Shown: positions 19,007 to 27,241, numbered from the stretch's first letter. The stretch: 28,585 bases of DNA from Candidatus Borrarchaeota archaeon (GCA_016840645.1 JAEORY010000005.1:1-28585); one strand, 5' to 3'. The notes: generated from the letters alone by a model not told the origin. Made by a program: numbers and translations.

Positions 19007-20368
19007 ATGGCAATGGAAAAGAATGGAGTCCCCTCCGGTTCAGCAATAGAAAAGCACAAACTCGTTTGTGCAACGGGAGATACAAATAGAAATAAATATT
19101 GGATATCCACTCTTTACGATTCTGGTGACGTTGAAATCGAGTTCGGAAGGATTGGCAAGACAAGTACAAAAGGTGTCCATCGTGGTGTTGGTCGTCATTT
19201 CATGGAAAAGAAGATGGGCGAAAAGAAGAGAGGCAAAGTCAATAAAAAGACTGGGGAAAGAGAACCTTATACCGAAATCGATGTTATCGATAGCGATCAA
19301 CCGGCGAATGTTTCTAATCCCAAAAATCTAGCAAAGTCAACGCTTAAAAATATCGCTAAAGATCAAATCAAACATAAGTCGCCTGAAACCGCCAAACTGA
19401 TTGACTGGCTTACTGATGTTAATAGACATAACATTAGTGATGCAACTGGTGGCAAGATGACTTGGAACGTAGATAAAGGATTGTATCAAACTCCCCTTGG
19501 GATTGTAACTCCTAGTTCCGTTTCAGAAGCTAGAACGTTGCTTGTTAATATTGGAGATCATGTTGCTAACGGAAGTTACAATAATAGTAGGTTTAAAGAA
19601 TCTGTTAATAGATATATGACTATTATTCCTCAAGATGTAGGAATGAAATGGAGTTATGATTCGGTATTCCCTGACTTGCAATCTGTTCAAAAACAGAATG
19701 CTGTTCTTGACGCTCTTGACGCTTCTTATGTTTCTGCGACAGCTACGCCTGTTGATTCTAAGAAGAAGAAAAAGGTTGATACTCCGAAAGTTTTTGAGAC
19801 TAAGTTGGTTCTTGTCGAAAATGGCAAAGTTATTGATAGAATCAATCGCAAGTTCAAGAAGAGTATCAACAGGAATCATTATGGCGTTTCTAGTATGAAG
19901 TTGGTTAAAGCTTGGGAAGTAGAAATTTCTCAGATGGCAAAAGCTTTCAGAAGTTATGGTTCTAATTTGAATAATATAATGGAGTTATATCACGGTACGC
20001 AGTGTAGTTCAGTTCTCAGTATTCTCAAATGTGGACTTATTATCCCTCCTGCTTCTTCGTCTCATTGCACTGGCCGACTTTTCGGAGATGGATGCTATGG
20101 AAGTGATATATCCTCAAAAGCCTTGAATTATGCTACTTCATTTTGGGGACAAAATGATATTGGTAGATATTTTATGTTTCTTGTAGATTTCGCTATGGGA
20201 AAATATTATGTTCCTAATCGGAGTAATTATACAAGGACTAGATATCCTGTTAATGGATATGATTCTACATTTGCCAAATCTGGACAAAGTGGAGTAATGA
20301 ATAACGAAATGATTGTATACAAAACAAATCAAGTTAATATTAAATATTTGTTAGAATTCAAAAGATGA
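19007..20368 (+). CDS. PARP-family ADP-ribosyltransferase with WGR domain
   Basis: 453 residues, with AAAGGATAAGAAG before ATG 19007. The N-terminal WGR-like domain (about 28-110) contains KYWISTLYDSGDVEIEFGRI (FGR replaces WGR). The middle (about 115-190; TAKLIDWLTDV...TPLGIVTPSSVSEARTLL) resembles the PARP regulatory helical domain. The catalytic domain (326-453) has LYHGT (His329), GRLFGDGCYGSDISSKALNY (Tyr364) and NNEMIVY (Glu434), a complete H-Y-E triad as in PARP1. Glu suggests poly- or at least Glu-dependent transfer of ADP-ribose from NAD+. Targets could be host proteins or nucleic acids. Confidence 0.9.
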   Translation: MAMEKNGVPSGSAIEKHKLVCATGDTNRNKYWISTLYDSGDVEIEFGRIGKTSTKGVHRGVGRHFMEKKMGEKKRGKVNKKTGEREPYTEIDVIDSDQPANVSNPKNLAKSTLKNIAKDQIKHKSPETAKLIDWLTDVNRHNISDATGGKMTWNVDKGLYQTPLGIVTPSSVSEARTLLVNIGDHVANGSYNNSRFKESVNRYMTIIPQDVGMKWSYDSVFPDLQSVQKQNAVLDALDASYVSATATPVDSKKKKKVDTPKVFETKLVLVENGKVIDRINRKFKKSINRNHYGVSSMKLVKAWEVEISQMAKAFRSYGSNLNNIMELYHGTQCSSVLSILKCGLIIPPASSSHCTGRLFGDGCYGSDISSKALNYATSFWGQNDIGRYFMFLVDFAMGKYYVPNRSNYTRTRYPVNGYDSTFAKSGQSGVMNNEMIVYKTNQVNIKYLLEFKR

Positions 20369-20384
20369 TTAAAGGACTTCGTAC

Positions 20385-20438
20385 AATAATCCGATAAGTA
20401 AAGAGTATTACTAAATTTTTTACTTATTGGAGATTATT
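20385..20438 (+). promoter_or_regulatory. hairpin enclosing the ribosome-binding site of the homing endonuclease
   Basis: AATAATC (20385-20391) pairs with GATTATT (20432-20438) and ATAAGTAA (20394-20401) with TTACTTAT (20420-20427). The GGAG site (20429-20432) lies between the two helices and GTG 20439 follows directly, so folding would limit translation. Confidence 0.6.
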
Positions 20439-21635
20439 GTGAGTGCTATTAAGTGTTTGAAATTGAAGGATAGAAACGCATTATATCAAGAGTATGTTGT
20501 CAACGAATTGACATCTTATGAGATCGCTGATTTATGGGGGACGAATCAGAGGTCTGTTAATAAAGCATTAAAACGTTTTGGGTTTAGTAGAAGCGTTGGA
20601 GAGGCAGCTAGGTTAAGAAGAAAAAAGAAACCAGTTAAATCTAAGTATAAAGAATTAAATGATAAAGAATGGTTATTACAAAAATATTTGCAAGAGAAGA
20701 AATCTTGTGAAGATATTGCTGAGGAAATTGGTTGTTTTGCTACTTCTGTTCAATCTTATCTTCATAAATATAATATACCCTTGAGACAAAATGGTGAATG
20801 GCAGCAATATCACACTTATACTTCTAGATACGAAAACCTTAATGATAAAAATTGGTTATATCAAAAATATATTATTGAAAAGAAAAGTATACGAGAAATA
20901 TCCAAATTATGTGGTTGCAAAACTTGTAATTCTGTTAGGCAATCTTTGATTCGTCATGATATACCTGTTAGGAGTATAAGTGACGGCATAACTTGTAATC
21001 GTGATGATGATTTTTGTTTATCTAAAGAAGCATTACAAGTTATTAATGGAAGTTTGTTAGGAGATGGATCATTAAGGAAATATAATAATGAGAGTGATAG
21101 ATCCTATCCTTGTTTCTATAAAAAGAATAAATTTAGAGATCATGTAGAGTATGTTGCTAAAAGTCTTTTTCCTGCAAATTTTAATAAGTATTTTAGAACT
21201 GATACTATTTTTAAGTTTGGTAAATTTCTCACTTACTATGGTGTTAGAACGTATTGTCAAAAATGTTTGCTTGGTTTGTTCAAAAAATGGTATCCGAAGA
21301 GCAATGATTATAAGAAAGTTGTACCACGATGTATTAAATTGACTCCGTTGGTTTTGTTGAATTGGTTTATGGATGATGGGAATTCTTATAGAAGAAAAGG
21401 ATATGGTAGAAAATCGAGACAGATACTTATAACTCTTTGTTCAGAATCTTTCATAAAAGAAGATCAAGAATGGTTAAGGAAACAATTGTTAGATAAGTAT
21501 GACATACATTCTAGATTAGGAAAAGAGAAAGGTGGTACAGGTTATAGAATTATGATCCATCAAACGTCAGCTAATAAATTTTATAATGTTATAGGTCCAT
21601 GCCCCGTATCTAGTATGCAATATAAATGGAAATAA
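20439..21635 (+). CDS. LAGLIDADG homing endonuclease with three helix-turn-helix repeats
   Basis: 398 residues from GTG 20439 (GGAG six bases upstream). The N-terminal ~170 residues contain three similar units ending in NKALKRFGFSR, QSYLHKYNIPLR and RQSLIRHDIPVR, each an HTH of the type used by mobile endonucleases for DNA recognition. The catalytic part has two LAGLIDADG motifs: VINGSLLGDGSLRKYN and LLNWFMDDGNSYRRKG. It is free-standing between the PARP-like gene and the 21684 gene. Confidence 0.9.
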   Translation: MSAIKCLKLKDRNALYQEYVVNELTSYEIADLWGTNQRSVNKALKRFGFSRSVGEAARLRRKKKPVKSKYKELNDKEWLLQKYLQEKKSCEDIAEEIGCFATSVQSYLHKYNIPLRQNGEWQQYHTYTSRYENLNDKNWLYQKYIIEKKSIREISKLCGCKTCNSVRQSLIRHDIPVRSISDGITCNRDDDFCLSKEALQVINGSLLGDGSLRKYNNESDRSYPCFYKKNKFRDHVEYVAKSLFPANFNKYFRTDTIFKFGKFLTYYGVRTYCQKCLLGLFKKWYPKSNDYKKVVPRCIKLTPLVLLNWFMDDGNSYRRKGYGRKSRQILITLCSESFIKEDQEWLRKQLLDKYDIHSRLGKEKGGTGYRIMIHQTSANKFYNVIGPCPVSSMQYKWK

Positions 21636-21638
21636 TTT

Positions 21639-21664
21639 CCCGTAAAAATTAACAAGATGTAATG
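21639..21664 (+). promoter_or_regulatory. phage promoter CCCG-N16-GTAATG
   Basis: CCCG 21639-21642 and GTAATG 21659-21664, then GATGAAAGGATAG and the 21684 gene. Confidence 0.87.
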
Positions 21665-21683
21665 TAGATGAAAGGATAGAATA

Positions 21684-22010
21684 ATGACGGCTGGAACAAA
21701 AGTAGTTGATAGCGTTTGTGCATTTCTGATTGCTGTTGGACTTGTAATACCCATATTAATGTTGTATGGAGTGGTTCTATCAGATCTTTGGTTGTGGTTT
21801 GTAACACCTCTCTGTGGCATAATTCTTGGGAAAGCTCATGCTTGTGGTATAATGTATCTTGTCCATTTTTGTATTATGGATATGACTATCAGAAGGGGAT
21901 CTGCCGGTTTAAAAACCCATACAGGTAATGTTATTGCTTTGAATATCGCCAGAGCTACCTATGCGTTAGTCGTATGGGGTTTTGGAGCGATATTAGTATC
22001 GTTGATGTAA
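21684..22010 (+). CDS. multi-span membrane protein (108 aa)
   Basis: GAAAGGATAGAATA precedes ATG 21684. Starts MTAGTKVVDSVCAFLIAVGL. About three to four hydrophobic helices (VVDSVCAFLIAVGLVIPILM; LWLWFVTPLCGIIL; MYLVHFCIM; YALVVWGFGAILVSL). A basic loop (MTIRRGSAGLKTHTG) is probably cytoplasmic. Resembles no family I can name. Confidence 0.72.
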   Translation: MTAGTKVVDSVCAFLIAVGLVIPILMLYGVVLSDLWLWFVTPLCGIILGKAHACGIMYLVHFCIMDMTIRRGSAGLKTHTGNVIALNIARATYALVVWGFGAILVSLM

Positions 22011-22025
22011 TTAAGAAAGGATAAA

Positions 22026-22589
22026 ATGATGATAGAAGATGCTGTACAAAGTATCAATAATACTGTAGAGGGCTTTAAAGGACTTGTTCCCGATCAAGAT
22101 ATACAAGGAATATTTATCCAATTAGGAATAATTAGAGCTTATTTTTCCGGACAAAAAGATTCGAAAAAGAAACGAACCTCTTTTCCTAAAACGTTTTCAA
22201 TAAAAACTACTGATGACAGGATTAGTATGCACGAAGTTACTCCTGATACCAAAGATAGTATTGGCATCGACATCTTCTGTTGTGAAGACACCTATGATGT
22301 CGTTGTTCAGTCTGTTATAGATTTACAATCTGATAGACAGAATTTCAATCGTTTCACGTTATTGGAAAAGGCTAAGGAGACAGCACCGAGGACTACAATG
22401 CCTGCTCTTCTTGTATGTTTCCATTATTGGTTATCTATTGAGGAGCCTTTGCTTAGGAAGCAACCTGATGGTTTGTTCTGTATCAATCGTGAAGTTTGTG
22501 AAGTTGAAGACTTTGAGTTGACGGCGAATGAAGCATGGAACAATCTTGAGGGAGATCCGTTGACAGTAGGGAACGAAAATCACCCGTAA
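22026..22589 (+). CDS. hypothetical soluble protein (187 aa)
   Basis: AAGAAAGGATAAA precedes ATG 22026 (22029 is also possible). Starts MMIEDAVQSINNTVEGFKGL. Mixed helical protein with a Lys-rich patch (KDSKKKRTSFPKTF) and an acidic C-terminal part. No motif recognised. Follows the 21684 gene by 15 nt and its end overlaps the next promoter. Confidence 0.72.
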   Translation: MMIEDAVQSINNTVEGFKGLVPDQDIQGIFIQLGIIRAYFSGQKDSKKKRTSFPKTFSIKTTDDRISMHEVTPDTKDSIGIDIFCCEDTYDVVVQSVIDLQSDRQNFNRFTLLEKAKETAPRTTMPALLVCFHYWLSIEEPLLRKQPDGLFCINREVCEVEDFELTANEAWNNLEGDPLTVGNENHP

Positions 22590-22608
22590 AAACAATTCAT
22601 ATGTAATA
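22583..22608 (+). promoter_or_regulatory. phage promoter CCCG-N16-GTAATA
   Basis: CCCG 22583-22586 lies at the end of the 22026 gene; GTAATA is at 22603-22608. Confidence 0.83.
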
Positions 22609-22622
22609 GATTTGAGAATGAA

Positions 22623-22841
22623 ATGGCTAATACAATAACAATAAAAATTGGACCAAGTTTTTTTGTAGCTTTGTTCGTCATATTGTTGGTCCTTAAACTT
22701 TGTAATTTAATAACATGTTCATGGTGGATTGTAACATTGCCGCTTTGGATCTTTCCTGCTATTTTTATTGGTTTTACTATAGTATGTTTTGTTTTTGTAT
22801 TTACTGTTCTTTTAATGGCTTTTTTAGCAGACTTTTTTTGA
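22623..22841 (+). CDS. membrane protein (72 aa)
   Basis: ATG 22623 with a weak GAGAATGAA upstream. Starts MANTITIKIGPSFFVALFVI; two to three hydrophobic helices (FFVALFVILLVLKLCNLI; WIVTLPLWIFPAIFIGFTIV; FVFTVLLMAFLADFF) with almost no polar loops. Function unknown. Confidence 0.65.
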   Translation: MANTITIKIGPSFFVALFVILLVLKLCNLITCSWWIVTLPLWIFPAIFIGFTIVCFVFVFTVLLMAFLADFF

Positions 22842-22861
22842 GTTTATAGAAAGGTATAAAA

Positions 22862-23131
22862 ATGGAAACAGCAGTAATAACAGTAGTAATAAGTGATGGA
22901 ATTGATTATCAGGAAGTAGTTGAAGCTAAAGATCGCAATAAACTCGACAAAGAGATTATGAATAGGCTTCCTCAGATCATCAAGTTGTTTCATGATGAAA
23001 ACGGTTTTCTTGAACAAGAAAATGATGAGTATTACAAAGAAATTGCAGAAGATATTATTGAAGATGAGACTGAACCATATTCCCCTTCGTACTATGCGGG
23101 TTCTGGTTTTATACAGGTAAAATTCTTCTAA
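22862..23131 (+). CDS. acidic hypothetical protein (89 aa)
   Basis: GAAAGGTATAAAA precedes ATG 22862. Starts METAVITVVISDGIDYQEVV; acidic helical middle (EQENDEYYKEIAEDIIEDET). No family. A 13-codon frame (23131-23172) begins at the TAATG junction after the stop and may only couple translation to 23174. Confidence 0.7.
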   Translation: METAVITVVISDGIDYQEVVEAKDRNKLDKEIMNRLPQIIKLFHDENGFLEQENDEYYKEIAEDIIEDETEPYSPSYYAGSGFIQVKFF

Positions 23132-23173
23132 TGGCAAATCATGGATTCATGAAAACTGAGACTGGAGAATAAA

Positions 23174-23326
23174 ATGTTTTTTATTATTGGTTTGATGTTT
23201 AGTACATATGCAGGGGTTCAAGCAGCAGAAGCTTTTGATAACGCTGCAATGGGTTACATGGTGTGGTGGTTAAGTCTATTGTTTACTTATGGAGTAGACG
23301 CTATTTTAGATAAAATGAAATCTTAA
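23174..23326 (+). CDS. small membrane protein (50 aa)
   Basis: ATG 23174 with GGAGAATAAA upstream runs to TAA 23324-23326. Starts MFFIIGLMFSTYAGVQAAEA, which could be a signal-anchor, then a second helix (MGYMVWWLSLLFTYGVDAIL) and a basic end KMKS. Spacing and the downstream promoter support a real gene. Confidence 0.65.
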   Translation: MFFIIGLMFSTYAGVQAAEAFDNAAMGYMVWWLSLLFTYGVDAILDKMKS

Positions 23327-23334
23327 ACATTTTT

Positions 23335-23360
23335 CCCGCAAAAATAATCAAAACATAATA
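23335..23360 (+). promoter_or_regulatory. phage promoter CCCG-N16-ATAATA
   Basis: CCCG 23335-23338 and ATAATA 23355-23360; drives the ligase gene. Confidence 0.86.
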
Positions 23361-23380
23361 GTGATGAAAGGGATAAAATT

Positions 23381-24139
23381 ATGCCAGACTTTAAAGAGAT
23401 AAAATTAAACGAAGCGAAACACCTTTCTAACACCAACCACCTAATTGAGAGCAAGATCGATGGTTGTTGCATGACATGGAAAGATAACCATCTCATTAGT
23501 GAAAGGGGTTGCGAAAGAAGTGATCGTTTTCCCCATATCGTTAAGGAACTGAAACAACTTCCTTGGAAGGTACAAGGTGAAGTTGCTGTTCCGTTCTCTA
23601 ACGTTCTCACACTGAACAAGAAAGACAACTGGCATAAGGCTAAGTTCTATATTTTTGATGTTTCAGAGTATGATGGAAGTAAAATTATTGGAGATCCTCT
23701 CGAAGTCAGAAAAGAGATTGAAAATATTATAGGTAAGAGTAGTTTTAATTTTAATCATATTACTCTTCCCTTTAAGTGGAAAAGTTTCGATAAGGCTTGG
23801 AGATGGGTCAAGAAACATGGGGTTGAAGGTCTTGTTTTTAAACCTCTTGATGGGTCAAAGGGTTTCAAGTTGAAAGATTGGAAAGAGGCTAAGCTACCTA
23901 TTATTGGTCATACGGCTGGTAAACAGAAGGGAGCATTCCAGCTTGCTTGTAAAAGCGGCGCAGTTGGAAGCGTTTCAGGGACTTCTGTAGCATATGTTGA
24001 CAAGTATCATGATCTTACGGGTCAAGGTAAGGCTGTTTGGGTTGAAATTGAATACCTGTTTTTAACTCGTGATGGCAAGCCTTTCCAGCCTAGACTTCGT
24101 AGATTGGGGACTAAAAGCGAAATTGTTAAGGTTGCATGA
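23381..24139 (+). CDS. ATP-dependent DNA ligase-like nucleotidyltransferase
   Basis: 252 residues, with GAAAGGGATAAAATT before ATG 23381. Motif I ESKIDGCC has the adenylated Lys25 (KxDG); motif III is KFYIFDVSEYDG, motif IV VEGLVFKPL, motif V GFKLKDWKEAK. A C-terminal OB-fold-like part follows (KGAFQLACKSGAVGSVSGTS; LTRDGKPFQPRLRRLG). It is compact, like small phage and minimal ligases that seal nicks in duplex DNA. RNA substrates cannot be excluded given the RNA-repair genes nearby. Confidence 0.85.
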   Translation: MPDFKEIKLNEAKHLSNTNHLIESKIDGCCMTWKDNHLISERGCERSDRFPHIVKELKQLPWKVQGEVAVPFSNVLTLNKKDNWHKAKFYIFDVSEYDGSKIIGDPLEVRKEIENIIGKSSFNFNHITLPFKWKSFDKAWRWVKKHGVEGLVFKPLDGSKGFKLKDWKEAKLPIIGHTAGKQKGAFQLACKSGAVGSVSGTSVAYVDKYHDLTGQGKAVWVEIEYLFLTRDGKPFQPRLRRLGTKSEIVKVA

Positions 24140-24150
24140 AAGGCTAATTT

Positions 24151-24177
24151 CCCGAAAAATAAATCTAGATGTAAATA
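24151..24177 (+). promoter_or_regulatory. variant phage promoter CCCG-N16-GTAAATA
   Basis: CCCG 24151-24154; the -10 reads GTAAATA (24171-24177), with one extra A relative to the others. Usual GAAATGAAAGG leader follows. Confidence 0.72.
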
Positions 24178-24196
24178 GAAATGAAAGGAAAATAAA

Positions 24197-24454
24197 ATGA
24201 TACTTGTAATATTTTTTGGTATAATTGGAGTTTTGATTTTTGGGTTCTTGGCTTTAAGTAGTGGATTTGCTCAAAAAACTGATTGTCCTATATTGCTTCT
24301 GTTTATCCTTGGGATACTTTTTTGTTTTATATCTGCTGTTCTATTTTACGAAGTAGCATATAAAGACGGACAAGTAGATGCAGCACTTGGTAAACAAAAG
24401 TATCATCTAGTTACTCGACCTGATAAGACTGTACGATGGGAAGAGAAGAAGTGA
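24197..24454 (+). CDS. membrane protein (85 aa)
   Basis: GAAAGGAAAATAAA precedes ATG 24197. Starts MILVIFFGIIGVLIFGFLAL; two helices (to about residue 23, and PILLLFILGILFCFISAVLFY) then a soluble C-terminal tail (QVDAALGKQKYHLVTRPDK). Function unknown; overlaps the next gene. Confidence 0.7.
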   Translation: MILVIFFGIIGVLIFGFLALSSGFAQKTDCPILLLFILGILFCFISAVLFYEVAYKDGQVDAALGKQKYHLVTRPDKTVRWEEKK

Positions 24455-24708
24455 ATAGAATAAAAGACCTATTTTTAATGTTGGGACTATATCTAGGTCT
24501 AGTCTATCTCTCCATAGCTGTTATGTTGACTCTTGCCTTCTTTTTCGGAGTCATTATAGCAAATATATCAACTGTTTCACTTGTATTTTTTGTTCTTAGT
24601 CTGTTTGTAGGTGGTTTTTGTTTAACTGCTGGTTTTTCTATATTGTTAATCGATAACGTTCGAGAAAGATTTTCCGTTTCGAAGAAATTTTCCCGAAAAA
24701 AGAACTGA
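24451..24708 (+). CDS. membrane protein (about 85 aa)
   Basis: Start taken at GTG 24451, overlapping the previous stop as GTGA; an in-frame ATG at 24436 is an alternative. Three hydrophobic segments (LFLMLGLYLGLVYLSIAVML; FFFGVIIANISTVSLVFFVL; LFVGGFCLTAGFSILLI) and a basic tail (KKFSRKKN). Translationally coupled to 24197, so the pair may form a complex. Confidence 0.68.
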   Translation: MNRIKDLFLMLGLYLGLVYLSIAVMLTLAFFFGVIIANISTVSLVFFVLSLFVGGFCLTAGFSILLIDNVRERFSVSKKFSRKKN

Positions 24709-24717
24709 ATTGTAATA
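24692..24717 (+). promoter_or_regulatory. phage promoter CCCG-N16-GTAATA
   Basis: CCCG 24692-24695 lies within the end of the 24451 gene; GTAATA is at 24712-24717. Confidence 0.86.
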
Positions 24718-24737
24718 CTGATGAAAGGACTTGAAAA

Positions 24738-25382
24738 ATGAATGTAATTGAAGCACGAAAAGTAGTAGACGCAATGGTAGAAGCGGAAGAGTCGTTTACA
24801 GCCTTTGACGTAACGACACAGCTTCGGGTAAAGGGCGAGTTTGTACTTCATTATGAGGTAAGAGCTTTGGTTCATGGTCTTTTCGATAACGATGATCCTA
24901 TCTTTACGAATTACAGTAGAGAGAATCATGTTATCGGTCATGGTACAAACGTTCTTGTTTTTCATCCTTATAATGTAGATGTGGATGAATATGATCCTAA
25001 TAAGTTCGTAAATGCGACCAGTAAACAAACGATTTTGGATCAGACAACCGATATAGATGATGATCAGGACGAAGATGAAGATGACGACAAGATCGGTACT
25101 GACAAGCGTGGAAGGCTTTGCGTAAGGGCTAGTTTTATTCGACAGTTGGGTCTCAATGCTGGAGATAAAGTAGTGATAGGCAAAGATGCTGATTCTTTGA
25201 TTGTACAACGTTTTGTTCCTTCGTATGCCGATGAGCACGTTTTGAAAGTAGATAAGGACAATTGCGTTAGAGTCGGTCCTAAGACTCTCAAGAAGGTGTT
25301 CAACCAAGACGCAAATACTCTTCGAGTTGAGATAGAGTTCAGTTCTGACTCCGCCGGACGATTTGTAAAGGTTACTGCGTAA
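24738..25382 (+). CDS. AbrB/SpoVT-like DNA-binding protein (214 aa)
   Basis: GAAAGGACTTGAAAA precedes ATG 24738. The N-terminal ~85 residues (FTAFDVTTQLRVKGEFVLHY) look like a winged-helix-type domain. A strongly acidic linker (DIDDDQDEDEDDD) follows, then DKRGRLCVRASFIRQLGLNA, GDKVVIGKDADSLIVQRF: a swapped-hairpin AbrB motif. A second possible half is VLKVDKDNCVRVGPKTL. Likely a transcription regulator. Followed by a terminator, so it ends its operon. Confidence 0.75.
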   Translation: MNVIEARKVVDAMVEAEESFTAFDVTTQLRVKGEFVLHYEVRALVHGLFDNDDPIFTNYSRENHVIGHGTNVLVFHPYNVDVDEYDPNKFVNATSKQTILDQTTDIDDDQDEDEDDDKIGTDKRGRLCVRASFIRQLGLNAGDKVVIGKDADSLIVQRFVPSYADEHVLKVDKDNCVRVGPKTLKKVFNQDANTLRVEIEFSSDSAGRFVKVTA

Positions 25383-25406
25383 ACTAAGGAGGGATGGTGG
25401 GCAGAG

Positions 25407-25446
25407 AAGGGAATGGGTGACGACCTCACCCGTTCCCTTTTTATTT
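25407..25446 (+). terminator. strong terminator overlapping a promoter
   Basis: AAGGGAATGGGTGA (25407-25420) pairs with TCACCCGTTCCCTT (25426-25439; one G-U), followed by a T-run to about 25442. The 3' arm carries the CCCG (25429-25432) of the next promoter, as at 4065-4118. Confidence 0.88.
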
Positions 25447-25454
25447 ATGTAATA
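25429..25454 (+). promoter_or_regulatory. phage promoter CCCG-N16-GTAATA embedded in a terminator
   Basis: CCCG 25429-25432 is inside the terminator 3' arm; GTAATA is at 25449-25454. Drives the RlaP-like gene at 25472. Confidence 0.87.
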
Positions 25455-25471
25455 GAGATGAAAGGGACAAC

Positions 25472-26350
25472 ATGAGCGTAATTAAAGAATTATATGAAGC
25501 AGGAGAACTCCAAGGACTTCCAAAGTTCATTCCAACAAACACTTGCTACGAAGTCCTTACAGGTTCAACCGCGTATGGTGTCGCAGGGAAAGTATCCGAT
25601 TGGGATATTGTTGGAGTTTGCATTCCCGATAAAGTCTCATTGTTTCCTCATCTTGCTGGTCGTATTGAGGGCTTTGGTAAACAAAAGAAACGTTTTTCCA
25701 CTTGGCAAAAACACCATATCACTTATAAAGAAAAAGAATATGATATTACTGTTTACAGTATCGTAGACTTCTTTAATCTTTGTATGGACATGAATCCGAA
25801 CATGATTGATTATCTCTATGTCCCTGATAATTGCGTTCTTCATTCTACTCAAATTGGCAATTTAGTTAGAGAAAATCGTCATATTTTTTTGAGCAAGAAG
25901 TGTTGGCCACGTTTCAAAGGTTACGCTTATTCCCAGTTGAAAAAGATGAAGAATAAAGAAGCAGTAGGGAAAAGAGTTGAACTTATAAAGAAGCACGGCT
26001 ATGATACAAAATTTTCCTACAACGTTGTCAGACTTATGGGAGAATGTCAACAATTACTTTCTACTGGAACTATGGATCTACAACAAGACAAGGAACGTCT
26101 TAGAGCTATTCGTAACGGCGAATGGACTATGGAACAAATTGAACAGTTCTTTACTGACAAAGAAAGAGATTTGGAAGCATTGTACAATAGCTCTGATCTC
26201 CCTTACTCTCCTGACGAAGCGGCGATTAAAGCACTGTTGATTCAGTGTTTAGAGATTCACTATGGAGATTTGTCTTCTAATGAGATAGTTGTTCCTGGTA
26301 AAGCAGAAGCAGCAATTCATAAGATAAAAGAAATTTGTGAAGGAATTTAA
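25472..26350 (+). CDS. RlaP-like nucleotidyltransferase
   Basis: 292 residues, with GAAAGGGACAAC before ATG 25472. The polymerase-beta-type active site is LTGSTAYGVAGKVSDWDIVG (GS at 31-32, D43 and D45), with a likely third Asp in YDITVYSIVDFF. The following NPNMIDYLY and helical C-terminus fit the RNA-ligase-associated RlaP family (PF10127). These proteins are predicted to add nucleotides to RNA ends in repair. An Rnl1-type ligase and a P-loop kinase in the same window support that context. Confidence 0.8.
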   Translation: MSVIKELYEAGELQGLPKFIPTNTCYEVLTGSTAYGVAGKVSDWDIVGVCIPDKVSLFPHLAGRIEGFGKQKKRFSTWQKHHITYKEKEYDITVYSIVDFFNLCMDMNPNMIDYLYVPDNCVLHSTQIGNLVRENRHIFLSKKCWPRFKGYAYSQLKKMKNKEAVGKRVELIKKHGYDTKFSYNVVRLMGECQQLLSTGTMDLQQDKERLRAIRNGEWTMEQIEQFFTDKERDLEALYNSSDLPYSPDEAAIKALLIQCLEIHYGDLSSNEIVVPGKAEAAIHKIKEICEGI

Positions 26351-26386
26351 GTTATAATTTAATTGAAAGGATGAACTAAAAAAAAG

Positions 26387-27235
26387 ATGAATAAATTTCC
26401 AGATGAACTAATCAAACAATATTGGGTAAAAAAAATACCTTCCAAAATACAATTCATATTTGACAAAAGTTTTGAAGCAAAAGGTATTGAAAAAGAATTA
26501 AATAGTTTTAATGATAGGCTTCCTAAACCTTTCGGTGACTATGTACTGCTGTCTCGTGAGCAAGAATATGAATTATTCCTTAAATTCAATTATTCTAAGT
26601 ATAGGGCTTCTGAAGTTTCTAGTCCAAAATACAAAAGAATATATTTATCTAAGGCAGCATATTTAAAAGAAATCATTGCGTATCACAATATGCGTTTAGC
26701 TTATAGTTGGATTGTAAAATTCGCAAAGAAAGTTTTTGAAGAAGAATTAGAAACCGAAATTCTTTATGCACTAAATAAAGCTATTGATAAATTCGATGTT
26801 GATAGAGGGTTCAGATTTTCAACTTTTGCATCTAGAGTAATTCAACGTGAGGTAACAAATAATCTTAGATATCATAACAAACACATACATAATTCGCTAA
26901 TAGTTTCTGAAGGATGTTGTAAAGCTACGAATGGTAAAAGTGATTGGATAGAGATTGTTGATGATCAAGGAGAATACGAAGAAAGTAGATCTAATGCTTA
27001 TTTTGATGTTAAAACTATGGTTTTCAAAAATAGGGATTTAAACAAAAGAGAACGCTTTATTTTGACTAAGTGTTATGGTTTAAATAATGAAAAACCTCTT
27101 TATCTTGGGGAGATTGGAAAGAAACTTGGTATATCAAAACAAAGAGTGTTCGAAATTAAAGCAAATGTTATAGGAAAAATTAGAGATAAATTCGAACAGG
27201 TTATGGCAGAAAATGAAGCACTGACCAGATGTTGA
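26387..27235 (+). CDS. phage sigma-70-family factor
   Basis: 282 residues, with GAAAGGATGAAC before ATG 26387. Region 2-like: LRLAYSWIVKFAKKV-type segment (about 103-117) and FDVDRGFRFSTFASRVIQRE (136-155), matching the sigma70 core (FDxxxGFRFSTYA). Region 4-like: NKRERFILTKCYGLN, LGEIGKKLGISKQRVFEIK (about 236-255), a helix-turn-helix. Region 1.1 is absent. Its own upstream region has a TATAAT (26353-26358) but no CCCG element, consistent with being expressed before its putative regulon. Confidence 0.87.
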   Translation: MNKFPDELIKQYWVKKIPSKIQFIFDKSFEAKGIEKELNSFNDRLPKPFGDYVLLSREQEYELFLKFNYSKYRASEVSSPKYKRIYLSKAAYLKEIIAYHNMRLAYSWIVKFAKKVFEEELETEILYALNKAIDKFDVDRGFRFSTFASRVIQREVTNNLRYHNKHIHNSLIVSEGCCKATNGKSDWIEIVDDQGEYEESRSNAYFDVKTMVFKNRDLNKRERFILTKCYGLNNEKPLYLGEIGKKLGISKQRVFEIKANVIGKIRDKFEQVMAENEALTRC

Positions 27236-27241
27236 TATCCA

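Noticed and set aside
24504..25307. 267-codon minus-strand frame
   Set aside because: Antisense shadow of three well-supported plus-strand genes and a promoter; no start signals.
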